In this document: positions 35,486-46,695 of the stretch, in pieces | How positions within the stretch are numbered: position 1 is the first letter of the stretch | How the letters are laid out: every line of letters starts with the position of its first letter | Assembly (NCBI GenBank): GCA_023374025.1 | Contig: SIJG01000005.1 | Location: 2,067,850 to 2,131,849, forward strand | DNA: 64,000 nucleotides | Source of the DNA: Heterodera schachtii | Taxonomy: Eukaryota > Nematoda > Chromadorea > Rhabditida > Heteroderidae | Direction of reading: 5' to 3' | Translations under genes and position numbers: made by a program | Notes under the pieces: generated by a model | Seen by the model: the letters and a program-made list of their open reading frames with translations, nothing else | Told to the model about the DNA's origin: nothing | The model's database searches: none

Positions 35486-35775
35486 ACGTTTTATACAACG
35501 GACGACAATAAAAAAAATTGCATTTTTGAATTTTAAATCCATTTGGTTGTTTATTGTATTTTTTAAGTTTATTTAAGCAAATATTGAATATATAAACCTT
35601 TTTGTGGAATTTTTGAGGGTTTAAAACATATATTTTGGCAATTATTAGTCCATATTTTGGTCCATATTTTGCCATTTTTGAGCTTTTTAGTCCATAATTC
35701 ATGCTTTTTTAGTCCATATTTTATGTCCATATTTCGCGTTTTTTAGTCCATATAATTTACAACCCTACTTATTAC

Positions 35776-36341
35776 ATAATCCAGCAGCCCTGCTTTAAGT
35801 GTTAGCCCAAAATTTTTTAAAAATTAAGTTCGAGAATTTTTGGCAACAAATAAATTTGGTAAATAGATTTTCCTTGCTATAATTTTTTTAAAACTTATAG
35901 CATTGTTGAAAAGCCTCACAAATTCTAAAACCAAATTATTCGTTAATTAATTGCAAAACAATTAATTTCAAAAAATGTTTGACCAAAAATAGCATTCCCT
36001 TTTCTATTTTTCTTGTTGTAACTTCGTTGAAACTTGAATTAGAAAAGTGGCCGAAAAAAAAGTTTTTGGAAAAAACATATGAAAGAAAATTTTTTTAAGA
36101 TTTTTAGGATTTGGTGCAAATTCCTCATATAATTTTTTATTAACAAATTCACCTGATTAAACAATAAAATTAAAATTTTTTGGTGACTGAAATGAAAACG
36201 TGCGAAATGTTCGGTGATTCTATTTGCTCATCTGTTATATTTCAGTCTGCTTGTCTTTCAAATACACTAAAAAATTGGCGCATTTAAGCCAATCTCTTCA
36301 TCAGCAGAAGTTCCTCTGTTTAAAGCGCTTTTAAATCAGAA
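35776..36341. other. Intergenic, upstream of the six-cysteine secreted gene
   Basis: A/T-rich. A TTTCAG at 36240-36245 lies about 97 bp before the next ATG and could be a trans- or cis-splice acceptor for its 5' untranslated region. No other feature is seen. Confidence 0.4.
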
Positions 36342-36869
36342 ATGAACCAAAACGCTTTTTCCATTGTTTTAGCGCTGTTATTTATTGCGAAAGTCGACTT
36401 TTTACAGGGCATTTATAATGGTCTGAATAAAATTCTCATTTTTCTAACAAGAATTCAAAATTCAGAACCGAAGGCACGTCAGGTGCTGCAAAAGCAGGCT
36501 TGGCAATTTCGGCAGCATTGCGCGAATGCGCCCAGCGGAAGTGCGGTGGCCAAATGTTGCAGTGCAATCAGAAGCATAATGGGCCGATTCACAAACCAAA
36601 CAAAAGCAATGGACAAAACATTGGCCAAGTGTAGAGCGGGCACAACCGAAAGCGAGGCACAGCAAATGCAAAGAAAATTTGAACAATCGAGAAAATTGAA
36701 GAATTGTGGCCAGTTTAAACGCCAATTTCAGCAGAAGTTCCACGAGTTCTGGCAGTACTGCAACAACGGGGCAGAAAATGAGGAGGAAAACGAAGAATTA
36801 TCACAGAGAGAGAGGAGAGAAGATGAGAGGAGGAACAGCCAATTCGACCAACAAATGATTAGTGCATAG
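36342..36869 (+). CDS. Secreted six-cysteine protein, single exon, 175 aa
   Basis: Residues 1-23 form a signal peptide (MNQNAFSIVLALLFIAKVDF...). The mature protein has cysteines at 60, 72, 73, 97, 122 and 140, separated by Lys/Gln-rich probable helices, and a highly charged tail (residues 143-166, mostly E, N and R). The C-x11-CC-x23-C-x24-C-x17-C pattern suggests three disulfides. It is distantly reminiscent of nematode cysteine-rich secreted families such as CPG4-type domains, but I cannot assign it. The last coding bases and the 3' flank match the DNA just after the cysteine-rich gene at 25590, so its tail may have been acquired by duplication. Confidence 0.75.
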   Translation: MNQNAFSIVLALLFIAKVDFLQGIYNGLNKILIFLTRIQNSEPKARQVLQKQAWQFRQHCANAPSGSAVAKCCSAIRSIMGRFTNQTKAMDKTLAKCRAGTTESEAQQMQRKFEQSRKLKNCGQFKRQFQQKFHEFWQYCNNGAENEEENEELSQRERREDERRNSQFDQQMISA

Positions 36870-37240
36870 ATTTTTAGTTTACTTATTTTTTCTGCACCTT
36901 TATTCAATAAGAAATGCATGAAAAGCCCATTTTAGCGCGAAAATTGTTGTTTTAACGCCGCCCCAGAAAAGCTTATTTTGGATGTTCGACCCTAAAATCC
37001 GTATTCAATGACAATTGTCGATCGATTGACCGATACAACTTAATTGACTGATTGAAAGCTTTATTTGGAATAAAAATTTGCATAAAACTAATGGGACAAT
37101 GGAACACCAATATATTGACGAGGCTAATGCCACATTTTCATTGTCCAAATCCATTTTGGCAATTTTAATTCAAATATTGTCTTTTTTACCAACGAATAAG
37201 ACCCAATTTTTATTTAAAAAATTCATTCAAAAATTATCCA
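36790..37240 (+). repeat. Duplicated 3' module, copy 2
   Basis: Matches 26255-26545 in order, starting in the coding tail of the 36342 gene ('gaacagccaattcga') and ending past 'acgaataagac'. Here an additional stretch (about 36880-37020) interrupts the match. Confidence 0.7.
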
Positions 37241-37355
37241 CGGATTTTTAGTGAAATTAATTGTTATCACATTTCGTTGTTCGCCATTTCTGTGAATAAT
37301 TCAAACAGCAAAAATCTATGAATTTTATCAAACCTTAAAAAAATGAATTAATTGT

Positions 37356-37910
37356 TAGGGATGCGATTTTTAGGCAAATGTCAAAAATTTCTGCGCACTT
37401 AATACGTACAGATAAGCACGAAAAACGCATTTTCCGCTTGGTTTGGGGTGTCTACGATGACTTTTATGATGCCTAACTTTGCCTGTTTTGGACTTTTTGT
37501 GCTTAATGCCTATTTGCCATTTTTTGCGCCTTTTTCAGGATTTATCATAAAAATCCTTAACAAAAATGCAATACAAATGAAAAAAACATCCCTAAGATTC
37601 TACCTGAAAAATTTTCAGAAAAGAAAATACACCCCCTAAGAATGGAAAAAAATTTTCACAAAAACTAATCCCCAAAATTTAATTATTTTTTCATGACAAA
37701 AATTTTTGGTGGAAAAAAATGTCCTTATTCGAAAAACTTTAAAACAATTGTAATATATGTATAATGAAGTTTTTTAAATTAATTTTATGTACTTTGCTAC
37801 CTAAAAAGCGTTAATAAAAAAATTTTTGCCTATTTTTGTGCCTATTCAAAGTTTTTGTGGCTATTTAATGCCTATTTCACGGTTTTTTGTGCCTAAAAAT
37901 CGCATTCCTA
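37356..37910. mobile_element. hAT-like element with TAGGRATGCG termini
   Basis: The ends TAGGGATGCGATTTTTAGGC and TAGGAATGCGATTTTTAGGC (inverted) face each other. The interior holds the dispersed 'acaccccctaagaa' word. The adjacent 8 bp do not match, so the target duplication is lost or the ends are misjudged. The terminus is close to the element at 5292. Confidence 0.65.
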
Positions 37911-38228
37911 GTAATGAACTATTCTTTAAAAATAAATTTTCATTTTAGTAATTGAAAGGAATACAAAATGACTATAAATTTATAAAACAAGAAAATCGCG
38001 TGCTTTTTTCTATTTTCATTATATTGCGTGCCAACCTTAGTTTCTTCATTCGGCCGGCACTTTTGAAATAATTTTTTGAGTAATGAAATAAAAAGCCTAC
38101 GAAATATTAACATTTGCTCCATTAGTGTTGCGTCGCAATTTATAATTTGTTAATGCCATTATTGTTTATCCCCCCAAAAAACTTACAGATTTCCAATTAG
38201 ATAATTTGACAAGAAACACCCACTGATA

Positions 38229-39944
38229 ATGTCTTCGTCCGACGGAGTAATTAACCCATTTATTCAAATGAATAATAATGATTCATTAATTGGAAAAATG
38301 TGCTTTTTTATTGGCACTGTTGAGTTTTCAATATGCTTCCCATCTCTTGTGATGATCATTTTCTGTTCTGTTCTCATCTACCGTACATCTGTTCTGCATA
38401 TGAATTTGAAAATGATTTTGTTGGCACAATTTTTTGGCATTTTTTCCATCAGTTTGAACAGATTCATTGTTCTCCTGTGGCAACTTTTTATCGTTCAAAA
38501 TATTTTTTGGTATCCACCTCCAATTGTACTCATTGCAAGTATTGTATCGCTTTTATTTATCAATTTGGTGGGTCATGTGATGGTTTTGGAACGATTGTTG
38601 GCCACATTATATGTGGAAAAATATGAACACTTTAAAAGTTGGCTGTTTACAATTAGCTGGATTTGCATTACGGTATTTTTAGTTGAATAACTAATTACTT
38701 ACTAATTGATGGATTAATTAAATTAGGTGCCAATTAGTGTAGCAGGTGGTTACCATCAGATTTATGTGCTGCATTCGGTTGACAATATTTCTGTATTTAA
38801 TCTATTATTATATTGTTTGACATTAGTCGCCAGTTTCGTTGAAATTTATGTGAGTTAAATTGACTAATTAATTGTGATATTAATTGTTTTAAATTTTAGA
38901 TTTTTTCGTTAATTATTCGTTACAACAAAAAGAAATATTTTTCAAGACAAAAGATGCCGTCTAAGAATGCTCAATTCCTTTCTGCACGGTATCAGGTAAG
39001 CTTTAATGTCGAAAATGATGTTGAATAAATTATTTTCAAATAATCTGATTCCGGGATACAGTAACCGATATCGTCAAAGAAACGGGAATTTTCTTTTCTT
39101 TAAAAAGTGTTAAATAAAATGAATTTAGCTGACTGAAAATATGCACACTGGACAACAGCTGATGCCCAATTTTATTTGCCATTTTTGCAGCTTTTTGGTT
39201 GTTTTTGTTTACTTAATGACCACTTACATTGGTTTAATTAAAGACTTGGGGAAATTTGCACTTTTCTCACAAGTGCTTATCTCTGTCCAATCAGTTAATT
39301 GCTTTATTCTTCCTGTGCTGATGATTGTGTGAGTTTAAATTCGCATTAATTAATTCTTAAATGTAATATATTTTAGCTCTTAATTATGTTTTTAAAAAAA
39401 CAAAACTCACATTGGCCAGGAATTTTTTTATGTATAAGCAAAATTAACCTTGAAATTTATTTAAAAATATTGCATTATGTCCTTTGAATTTCAAATTATA
39501 CATTTCATATCCCGTGGGAACCCACACAAAAAATCAAAAAACAAATTTGCGGGTCTTAATGCGGTATTCTTACCCAACAATTTTTGAGTGATGGGGTCTC
39601 GCGGGATTTATATCCCACGAACGATTTCGCAAAATACCGCGCCAAAATCTTCTTCCCACCAATTAGTTTTAATGAATGTTTGTTGTCTCTTTTCTCAAAT
39701 AAAAAACAATTATGAACATTTCTTATGTTTTATTTAAATAGATTTATTTATTTTTTCAAAATTCAGCTTCCACCCTTTGCTTCGTCGAAAAACATGTTTG
39801 GCATTTCAAAAATTCAAATCCTTTTTTTGCCGATCATCAGTTGTACCTGTTGATGAAGTTGTTTCAGTGCCATTGCAAAATTTGGTGGAGAAAAATGCGC
39901 AGACGGAGGCCTATTTTCAACAGCTGCAAGAAACATGGAACTGA
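38229..39944 (+). CDS. Sre-class seven-transmembrane chemoreceptor, gene 1 (346 aa)
   Basis: Exons: 38229-38672, 38727-38849, 38900-38995, 39129-39328, 39767-39944; every junction is GT-AG and in phase, total 1041 nt. The product has seven hydrophobic segments. Landmarks of the nematode Sre family are visible: GHVMVLERLLATLYVEKYEH (the E-R...A-T...Y-E motif), the cytoplasmic loop RYNKKKYFSRQKMPSKN, AQFLSARYQLTENM and a C-terminal FHPLLRRKTCLAFQKF tail ending LQETWN. Length is normal for the class. Family members are G-protein-coupled receptors expected in sensory cilia. Nothing suggests inactivation. Confidence 0.92.
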
Positions 39945-40118
39945 TCAAAAAAATTTTCTGTGAATTCGTTTTTGAAATAAATGGTCAAGACATTGATATA
40001 TTTCAAAATCAATGCTTGTATTACATTTTTGATTATTTATTATTTTATAGTCATATATGACAATTTTTTTTTTAATTTTCAATGAAAATTTACGATCCGA
40101 TCTCTTCCATTGACGACA
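39945..40118. other. Left part of the palindrome spacer
   Basis: A/T-rich sequence between the stop of sre gene 1 and HTH copy C. No feature of its own. Confidence 0.5.
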
Positions 40119-40538
40119 TCACATAATCCTCTTTTTAATTTCGCTTTGGTCTTTGTTTTCGTATTTTCCTTTTTCCTTCAACTTTTCTCTAATTGCATCA
40201 AATCTTTTAACAATTTTTCTCTTTTGCTGTTTATTTATATTGTGATCACTTTTCGAAAGCTTTTGATCATTTGCCATTTGATCAATTGGAGCATTTCCCA
40301 TTTCTTCACCCATTTGACCAACTTCCGTATTTTCATTTTGTTCACTTTTTATCAACACTCTTACTTCGATTTCATTTTTGTCCCATCCGTCGCCAAATAT
40401 TTCTTCAAAATTCGGTCGGATTTTGCCGGATTCAATCACAAAAATAAAAAATATATAATAAATAAAATTGAATGCCACAAATTTTGCAGATTTTTTGATC
40501 AGTTCCATGTCTTTTGCAGATTTTTTGATCAGTTCCAC
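40119..40538 (-). pseudogene. Secreted-HTH family, copy C (N-terminal half only)
   Basis: The minus frame reads, after two in-frame copies of MELIKKSAK, the hydrophobic leader FVAFNFIYYIFFIFVIES, then GKIRPNFEEIFGDGWDK and the Asn/Gln-rich linker, and stops shortly after IREKLKEKGKYENKDQ. All three HTH motifs are missing. The MELIKKSAK repeats come from 30-bp repeats that also contain the tail of sre exon 5, so the normal start codon has been replaced by a longer N-terminus that could spoil secretion. Confidence 0.8.
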
Positions 40539-40575
40539 GTCTTTTGCAGAATTTTTTTATCAGTTCCATGTCTCT
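40482..40575. repeat. 30-bp direct repeats at the junction of sre gene 2 and HTH copy C
   Basis: 'cttttgcaga' followed by 'ttttttgatcagttcca' occurs three times, with starts 30 bp apart (about 40482, 40511, 40541). Each unit includes the inverse of the sre stop region (tggaactgatcaaa). Confidence 0.85.
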
Positions 40576-42602
40576 TGAAGCTGTTTAAAATAGGCCTCCG
40601 TCTGCGCATTTTTCTCCGCAAAATTTTGTAATGGCACTGAAACAACTTCATCAACGGGTGCAACTGATGATCGGCAAAAAAAGGATTTGAATTCTTGAAA
40701 TGCCAAACATGCTTTTCGACGAAGCAAAGGGTGGAAGCTGAATTTTGAAAAATAAAACAAATTTAAATTAAAATAAAAGAAATGTTGCACAATAATTTTT
40801 TACTTGGAGAAAAAATCAAAAAATGATTGAATAAAAACCATCGGTGGGAAGAAGATTTTGGCGCGGTATTTTGCGAAATCGTTCGTGGGATATAAATCCC
40901 GCGAGACCCCATCACTCAAAAATTTTTGAGTAAGAATACCGCATTAAGACCCGCAAACTTAATTTTTTGTATGGGATCCCACGGGATCCACAATTGATTT
41001 TTTCAAATTTTTAATGACATAAAAAACCTTTCAAGTACATTTTCAAAATAAAAAAAAACAAAAATTTTGAGTTTTAATCCCGCTTTGATTGCGCAAATTT
41101 GAAAGTTCCAGTCTCGAGTGGAAAGAAGCCCATTCTTGAGAGTGAGTTTTGGTTTTTATTAACATAATTAAGTGCAAAAATATTATATTTAAGAATTAAT
41201 TAATGCGAATTTAAACTCACACAATCATCAGCACAGGAAGAATAAAGCAATTAACTGATTGGACAGAGAGAAACACTTGTGTAATAAGTGCAAATTGGCC
41301 CAAATCTTTAAATACTCCAAAGTAAGTGGTCATTAAGTAAACAAAAACTGCCAAAAAACTGCAAAAATGGCAAATAAAATTGGGCATCAGCTGTTGTCCA
41401 GTGTGCATATTTTCAGTCAGCTAAATTCATTTTATTAATCACTTTATAAATAAAAAGAAAATTAATTCTTTGGAAAGTTTTTAAAAAAAAGCATATTTAA
41501 GCATAATTTTTGACTTAGGGCTTGTTTTTCTATTTTATTTATTTTAAAAGAAATTTTCAAAATGTACAAATAGTTTCAAAAAAGTTTCTAGTTTTTATGC
41601 CCATAAAAACTCGGAAAATTCAATTAAAAATAAGTTCTTCTGACTGTGTACATTCCGTATTAAGAAAAAGAATTAAAAAAAAATTCCACCGCTATTATAA
41701 TGCTCGAGATTAGGCAAGTCCCCTCTCCTTTACGGTATATAAAATCATGTTAAATCCGACTTTCTATTACCGTATCCCAGTCCCATTATTTGCAAAACAG
41801 TTTATTCAACAGCATTTTCAACATTAAAGATTACCTGGTATCGTGCTGATAGGAATTGAGCATTCTTAGACGGCATCTTTTGTCTTGAAAAATATTTCTT
41901 TTTGTTGTAACGAATAATTAGCGAAAAAATCTTAAATTTAAAACAATTGAATATCAACAATTAATTAGGCAATTTAACTCACAAAAATTTCAATTAAACT
42001 GGCGACCAATGTCAAACAATACAATAATATATTCAACACAGAAATATTGTCCACCGAATGCAGCACATAAATCTGATGGTAGCCACCTGCTACACTAATT
42101 GGCACCTTATTTAATTAATCCATCAATTAGTAAGTAATTAGTTATTAAACTAAAATACCGTAATGCAAATCCAGCTAATTGTAAACAGCCAACTTTTAAA
42201 GTGTTCATATTTTTCCACATATAATGTGGCCAACAATCGTTCCAACACCATCACATGGCCCACCAAATTAACAAATAAAAGCGATACAATACATAAAGCA
42301 AGTAAAATTGGTGGTGGATACCAAAAAATATTTTGAACGATAAAATGTTGCCACAGGAGAACAATGAATCTGATAAAAGCGATGGAAAAAATGCCAAAAA
42401 ATTGGGCCAACAAAATCATTTTCAAATTCAAATGCAGAACAGATGTACGGTAGATGAGCACAGAACAGAAAATTATCATCACAAGGGATGGGAAGCATAT
42501 TGAAAACTCGACAATGCCAATAATGAAACACATTTTTTCAATTAATGAATCATTATTATTCATTTGAATAAATGGGTTAATTAATCCGTCGGACGAAGAC
42601 AT
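40560..42602 (-). CDS. Sre-class seven-transmembrane chemoreceptor, gene 2 (346 aa)
   Basis: Exons (minus): 42602-42159, 42105-41983, 41930-41835, 41420-41221, 40737-40560. Each has exactly the same length as in gene 1, all in phase, total 1041 nt. The start MSSSDGLINPFIQ differs from gene 1 (MSSSDGVINPFIQ), as do TYFGVFKDLG versus TYIGLIKDLG and FAEKNAQTEAYFKQ versus LVEKNAQTEAYFQQ. The ERLLATLYVEKYEH motif is kept. It lies in inverted, convergent orientation to gene 1, with stops 615 bp apart. Both appear functional; the ligand is unknown. Confidence 0.92.
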
Positions 42603-43240
42603 TATCAGTGGGTGGTTTTGTCAAATTATCTAATTTGAAATCTGTAAGTTTTTGTGAAAATCAACAATAATGGCATTGAAAAATTAAAATTCAATTGAAA
42701 AGAAAAAAGTAAAAAATTTCATAAATTAATCATTTTTATGTAAAGCAATCCTTTTAGCCAAAATAAAAATCAACTATTTTAAATAGATTTGGAATATTTT
42801 TTAATGAGGCTTATGGGCTTTTGAATAGTTTCATTTTGGCAATCCGGATTGTCATAATTCAGCAGCTATTCCATCTATGGAACCAGGGATTTTAACGACC
42901 CGATTTGACTAATTACAAATGTCGTCTGTTTCACTCCAAAAAATCGGATGAGAGTGTCGTTAAAAAACAAAATATTTTTTCGAGTTTTATAAAAAAAAAA
43001 TTTCCTCCCTGACCAAAGTGTGGCTCCCTGAATTTTTGAATTTCTCCAGGCATTCCCCGACAAATTTTTCGGGGAATTCCCTTCCCGCCCGCAACCCTAA
43101 ATGGAACAAATGTTAACATTTCATAAGTTTTTATTTCACTATTTGAAAAATTATTTAAAAATGCTTGGCGAATGAATGAACTAAGGTTGGCAACGCAATA
43201 TAATGGGAATATTATCGAAGGTAAAAAGCACGAAATTTTT

Positions 43241-43480
43241 GGTACTTTTAAGTGATGCTGCCGCACCCCCAAATTAAAAAAATGAGAGAAAAATGCGCGT
43301 AAATATTTCCGAATTCCTTTGGCGTAATGACTTTAAATGGCGTGGCGATTATCCAATTGATGGCATTTTGCCTCAAATTGTGGCTTTTATGCCTCCTCCC
43401 AAATAATTGTTACACGCTAAAACTGGCATTTTTCTCTCATTTTAAAATTTGGGGGTGCGGCAGCATAACTTAAAAGTACC
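43241..43480. mobile_element. 240-bp MITE with ~54-bp inverted repeats
   Basis: GGTACTTTTAAGT at the left end and its inverse at the right end are each followed inward by TGCTGCCGCACCCCCAAATT. The arms are about 54 bp. No clear target duplication was recognised (flanks aaattttt and cattttct). It is non-coding. Confidence 0.75.
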
Positions 43481-44722
43481 CATTTTCTTGTTTTATCAAT
43501 TTGTGAGTACATTTTGTGTTTCCTTTCAATTACAAAAATTTTTGCATTTTTCTTCCATATTTCGGCTATTTTTGGTACTCACATGAAAATGCAAAAAAAA
43601 AAAAATTTTTAATTTTTGGCTTGGTGCCAAAACGTGGACGCCAAAATGACCCTTTACCATTTAAAAATTGCTATAGTTATCAATTTTTGAAAATTTTTAA
43701 ACCAATATTTTAATAAAAATAAAAATTAAAACAATTTTTTGATAATTGACTTTGTATAAATAGCAAAAATAAAGATTATAAAATACATTTTCATGCAGAG
43801 GATTCGAACCTGTGACTTAAAAAGCATTTGACTAACGCACTACCTTTACACAAATGGCTTCTTTTATAAACAAAAATAATTACATTTTTCCTAATTAAAA
43901 ACAGCTAAAAACTTTGGCACGTAATATCTCGGCATAGAAGCTCATTTGGCAAAAATGGTTAAAATTTCACAATAGAACCTAGTGGTGACCTACCCACACA
44001 CCAAGTTCCATTTGGAAATTCCACGTCACTTGCCGACCTTTCCTTTGTGAGGGAAATTTGTAAATTTAAAAATCTTTTGTTTACACATTCGACTTTAAAA
44101 ATGAAATTTTTGAGAGTTTTTGAGCTTGATAAACGGGGTCCCCCAAATTTTTCGGGAATTTGGCGGACAAACAAAAAAAAAAGACAGCGACTAGAATTAT
44201 TCACAAAATGGTGACAAAGAGCATTTGTAAGCATAATTAGTTTCACTTTTCGTAATGCACATACAAAAAAATGCGCAGATTCGTGGGAATTCCCAATTGT
44301 CGAATGGGAAAAGAATTGTTTAATCAAAATCAGATTTTCAAATTCTTTCCGTTGTCCTTGGGCATAAAATTATTCAAATCGACCAATCAGTCAATGAATC
44401 ACACACACTTGAGTTTATGCCAAAAAGTTTTGGTATGCCGAAAACGAAATCCCGAATTCGCATGATTAAATAGGTGCGTTTTTGATTGAATATTGCAATG
44501 GCATCTGTCGGGTGGCAAATATATTTGAAGGTGTTTAATTTCTTAGAATCTAACAAAAAAAAATTTACAAAAGCATCCAATATTTCCCTATTTATACTCA
44601 AAATGCTTCAAAAAAGAAAAATTCGTAGGAATTAAGGAAGAAACGGTTGATCATAATGAAATTTCTAAACAACAAAATGCCAATAAAATTATGATAAAGA
44701 CGAAAAATGCAGTGAAAAAGAA
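43481..44722. other. Intergenic region with uncertain coding scraps
   Basis: Apart from the tRNA-like sequence at 43793, a few short open frames exist (for example 44271-44465, MRRFVGIPNCRMGKELF...), but alternative frames look equally plausible and no family is recognised. Confidence 0.35.
43793..43860 (-). tRNA. tRNA-like sequence, probably a pseudogene
   Basis: The minus strand contains GGTAGTGCGTTAGTC (A-box/D-arm-like) and CAGGTTCGAATCCTCTGC, a good B-box/T-arm with AGG-TTCGAAT-CCT pairing, at roughly tRNA spacing. The anticodon stem does not pair convincingly and the acceptor stem is weak. I regard it as a degenerate tRNA or tRNA-derived repeat. Confidence 0.3.
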
Positions 44723-45575
44723 ATGGAAGATATAACGCCAAAATTATCACAAAAAATTAAAAAGGAACATTTGGAGGAAGAAAATGTTAATTTAATTACC
44801 AAAATTAAAGAGACAAAAATTGAATTGGACCAATTGAGCGAAGAATCATATGAAAATGAGTTTGATGAGAAAGCTGATCAGAATGTTTCATCTACTGATC
44901 AAAGCAATTCAGCAGATGATGAGGATTACAATGATAGGGTAATGTATGATAAAACTAACAAAAAGATAATTTTAAAATAAAATTCGAACGTACGATTTTT
45001 AATTATTTATAAAAAAATTTAAATATTATTTAGGAGGAAGAACAAGAAACGAAATGCAAATTTTGAATAAATTTAATCTGATGAAGATGGAATTACGAAA
45101 AGAAAATGAATATAAAAATTTGACAAATTTTCAAAAGTATCATTGAAATGGAACTTTCTAATCTTATCTGACTTTTTAGGTGCCTATTCCGCGATTTTTC
45201 ATAAAATTTAATTTTAAAGGATTTTAAACAAATGTTACAAAAATTGGCTGTTAAAACCTTGGAAAAAGCATCTGAGTTAAATGCTGACAATAAGCTGGAC
45301 AATTTGGATCAATTTCAAAATGCATTTACGGTAATTATTCTTTTGAAAAATTCAAAACCTCCGGGATGTTATGAGTCCATTTTAAGAAATTAAATATATT
45401 TGATTAAGTTAAATGTAAAAACAATCAAATTTAAAAAAATGTTTTATATTCTATCCCTTAAAACATTTTTGCAAATCCAAATATAAAATTATATAAAAAA
45501 AATTTCTAATTTAAAAATTAAAAAAAAATATTTTTACAGATTCAACTCAAAGATTTACCAGCACAAGATGAATAA
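44723..45575 (+). CDS. Possible small multi-exon gene for an acidic protein
   Basis: 44723-44938 reads MEDITPKLSQKIKKEHLEEE... to SADDEDYNDR, strongly acidic and Lys/Glu-rich. A donor (gtaatg) follows; an acceptor (tatttag) at 45033 could join to EEEQETKCKF-stop. Separately, 45232-45330 (MLQKLAVKTLEKASELNADN...) joins in phase to 45540-45575 (IQLKDLPAQDE-stop) across a GT-AG intron. Whether these are one gene or two is unclear. No domain is recognised. Confidence 0.35.
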
Positions 45576-45793
45576 ATGTTGTCCCCAAAAACAACAATTA
45601 ACTCCGTTGGTTGAGAACCAAATGAACCAAGAAAACTTTTCATCGCATTAAATTTTTTCAGCTGTCCTTTTTCCGTTTTCACTAATGTTTGCCAAATCAA
45701 ACAAAAATTTTAATTACAGTAAATTACCGTTTCATTTCCAGTCAATTTTCGAAAATCGGTCAATTTCCTGCTGATTTTCCGATAAACAGTGAT

Positions 45794-46345
45794 TAGGGCT
45801 GTCAATTTTATGTAAATACATATTTTTTCCTGGATTCTCCATGCTCTAATTAGTAGGAAAACATTTTCTTTTTTGTGTTTGCGAGCAAAAGTTGGGACTT
45901 TTATTTACATAGTTTACATATTTCGTGATTTTATACATATTTGGTACATATTTTGGATTTTTTTCTTACATATTTTCATTTTTTTACATATTTGAGGATT
46001 TTTTACGGAAATTTTTGGAAATTCTCAAAAAAAAAATCCAAAATTTCGGCAAATTTTTCATTTTTTTACATAACTATTCTGAGAATTTTTGAAAATTTTT
46101 AGAAATTTCTTGTGAAAAAAATAAAAAAAGCTTTTTTTAAAATGTACCCCTCCAAAAATAATTTTTAAAATGTTAAAAGGTGATTTTAAACCTATTTTGG
46201 TCATTTTTTTGTGCCTATTTAACACTTTACGAAGATTTTTTCCAAAAAATAACCATTAAAAAATTTTTTAATATATATTTCGGGATTTTTTTTACATATT
46301 TATGTACATATATGACCACTTTTTGTCATATTTTTGACAGCCCTA
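45794..46345. mobile_element. hAT-like element with TAGGGCTGTCAA termini
   Basis: TAGGGCTGTCAA at the left end and its inverse TTGACAGCCCTA at the right end. The flanks ACAGTGAT and ACAATGAC agree at six of eight positions, as expected for an older 8-bp duplication. The interior is rich in 'tacatatttt' words and non-coding. Confidence 0.75.
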
Positions 46346-46695
46346 ACAATGACTGTAAACGGTAATATCGGTGTTTACCGTTACTGTATTGCTAAACATT
46401 AGTCTATGGGTACCAATGAATTATCGGTTTTCTTTTTTATACTTTTTTCTGTACCTTCTCAATGTTGTTGATTCGTAGAGCTATAAGTATGTACAATCTC
46501 ATAATAAAATTAGAAAATAATTCAATTAAGTATAAAATGATGCCTAAGGTCCTCAATATCCCAACATTCTTTTTCTAATTGGTTAATTACGTAACAAATT
46601 AAACGCAAAAACAAAAAGAAATCAACGCAAAATAAAAAAAAAATATTAAAAACAAATTTTATTAACGGATGAAAAAGGTTGTCATCATTCATCAG

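Larger units (their letters stand above)
31921..35767. mobile_element. hAT-like element interrupted by the MULE
   Basis: The perfect 15-bp inverted termini TAGGGTTGTAAATTA lie at 31921 and, reversed, end at 35767. The flanks are CCTATTAC (31913-31920) and CTTATTAC (35768-35775), matching at seven of eight positions. Only about 20 bp separate the left terminus from the MULE, and about 780 bp lie on the right. The original element was thus roughly 0.8 kb, with the MULE inserted near its left end. Confidence 0.75.
38025..43205. repeat. Large palindrome carrying two sre genes tail to tail
   Basis: The left arm (about 38025-39960) is repeated in inverse as the right arm (about 40545-43205). The match includes all five sre exons, intron 4 sequence (for example 'gaccccatcactcaaaaatt' with its inverse at 39590) and the 5' flank word 'gcgtgccaacc'/'ggttggcaacg'. 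The right arm's 5' part is longer by several hundred bases. The spacer 39945-40559 holds HTH copy C. Substitutions and indels between arms, including different residues in the proteins, show this is not an assembly foldback. Confidence 0.9.

Noticed and set aside
43241..43480. Exact target-site duplication for the 240-bp MITE
   Set aside because: The flanking octamers (aaattttt, cattttct) do not match, so only the inverted repeats were used as evidence.
43793..43860. Functional tRNA gene
   Set aside because: The T-arm is good, but the anticodon stem and acceptor stem do not pair well; it is kept only as a low-confidence tRNA-like sequence.
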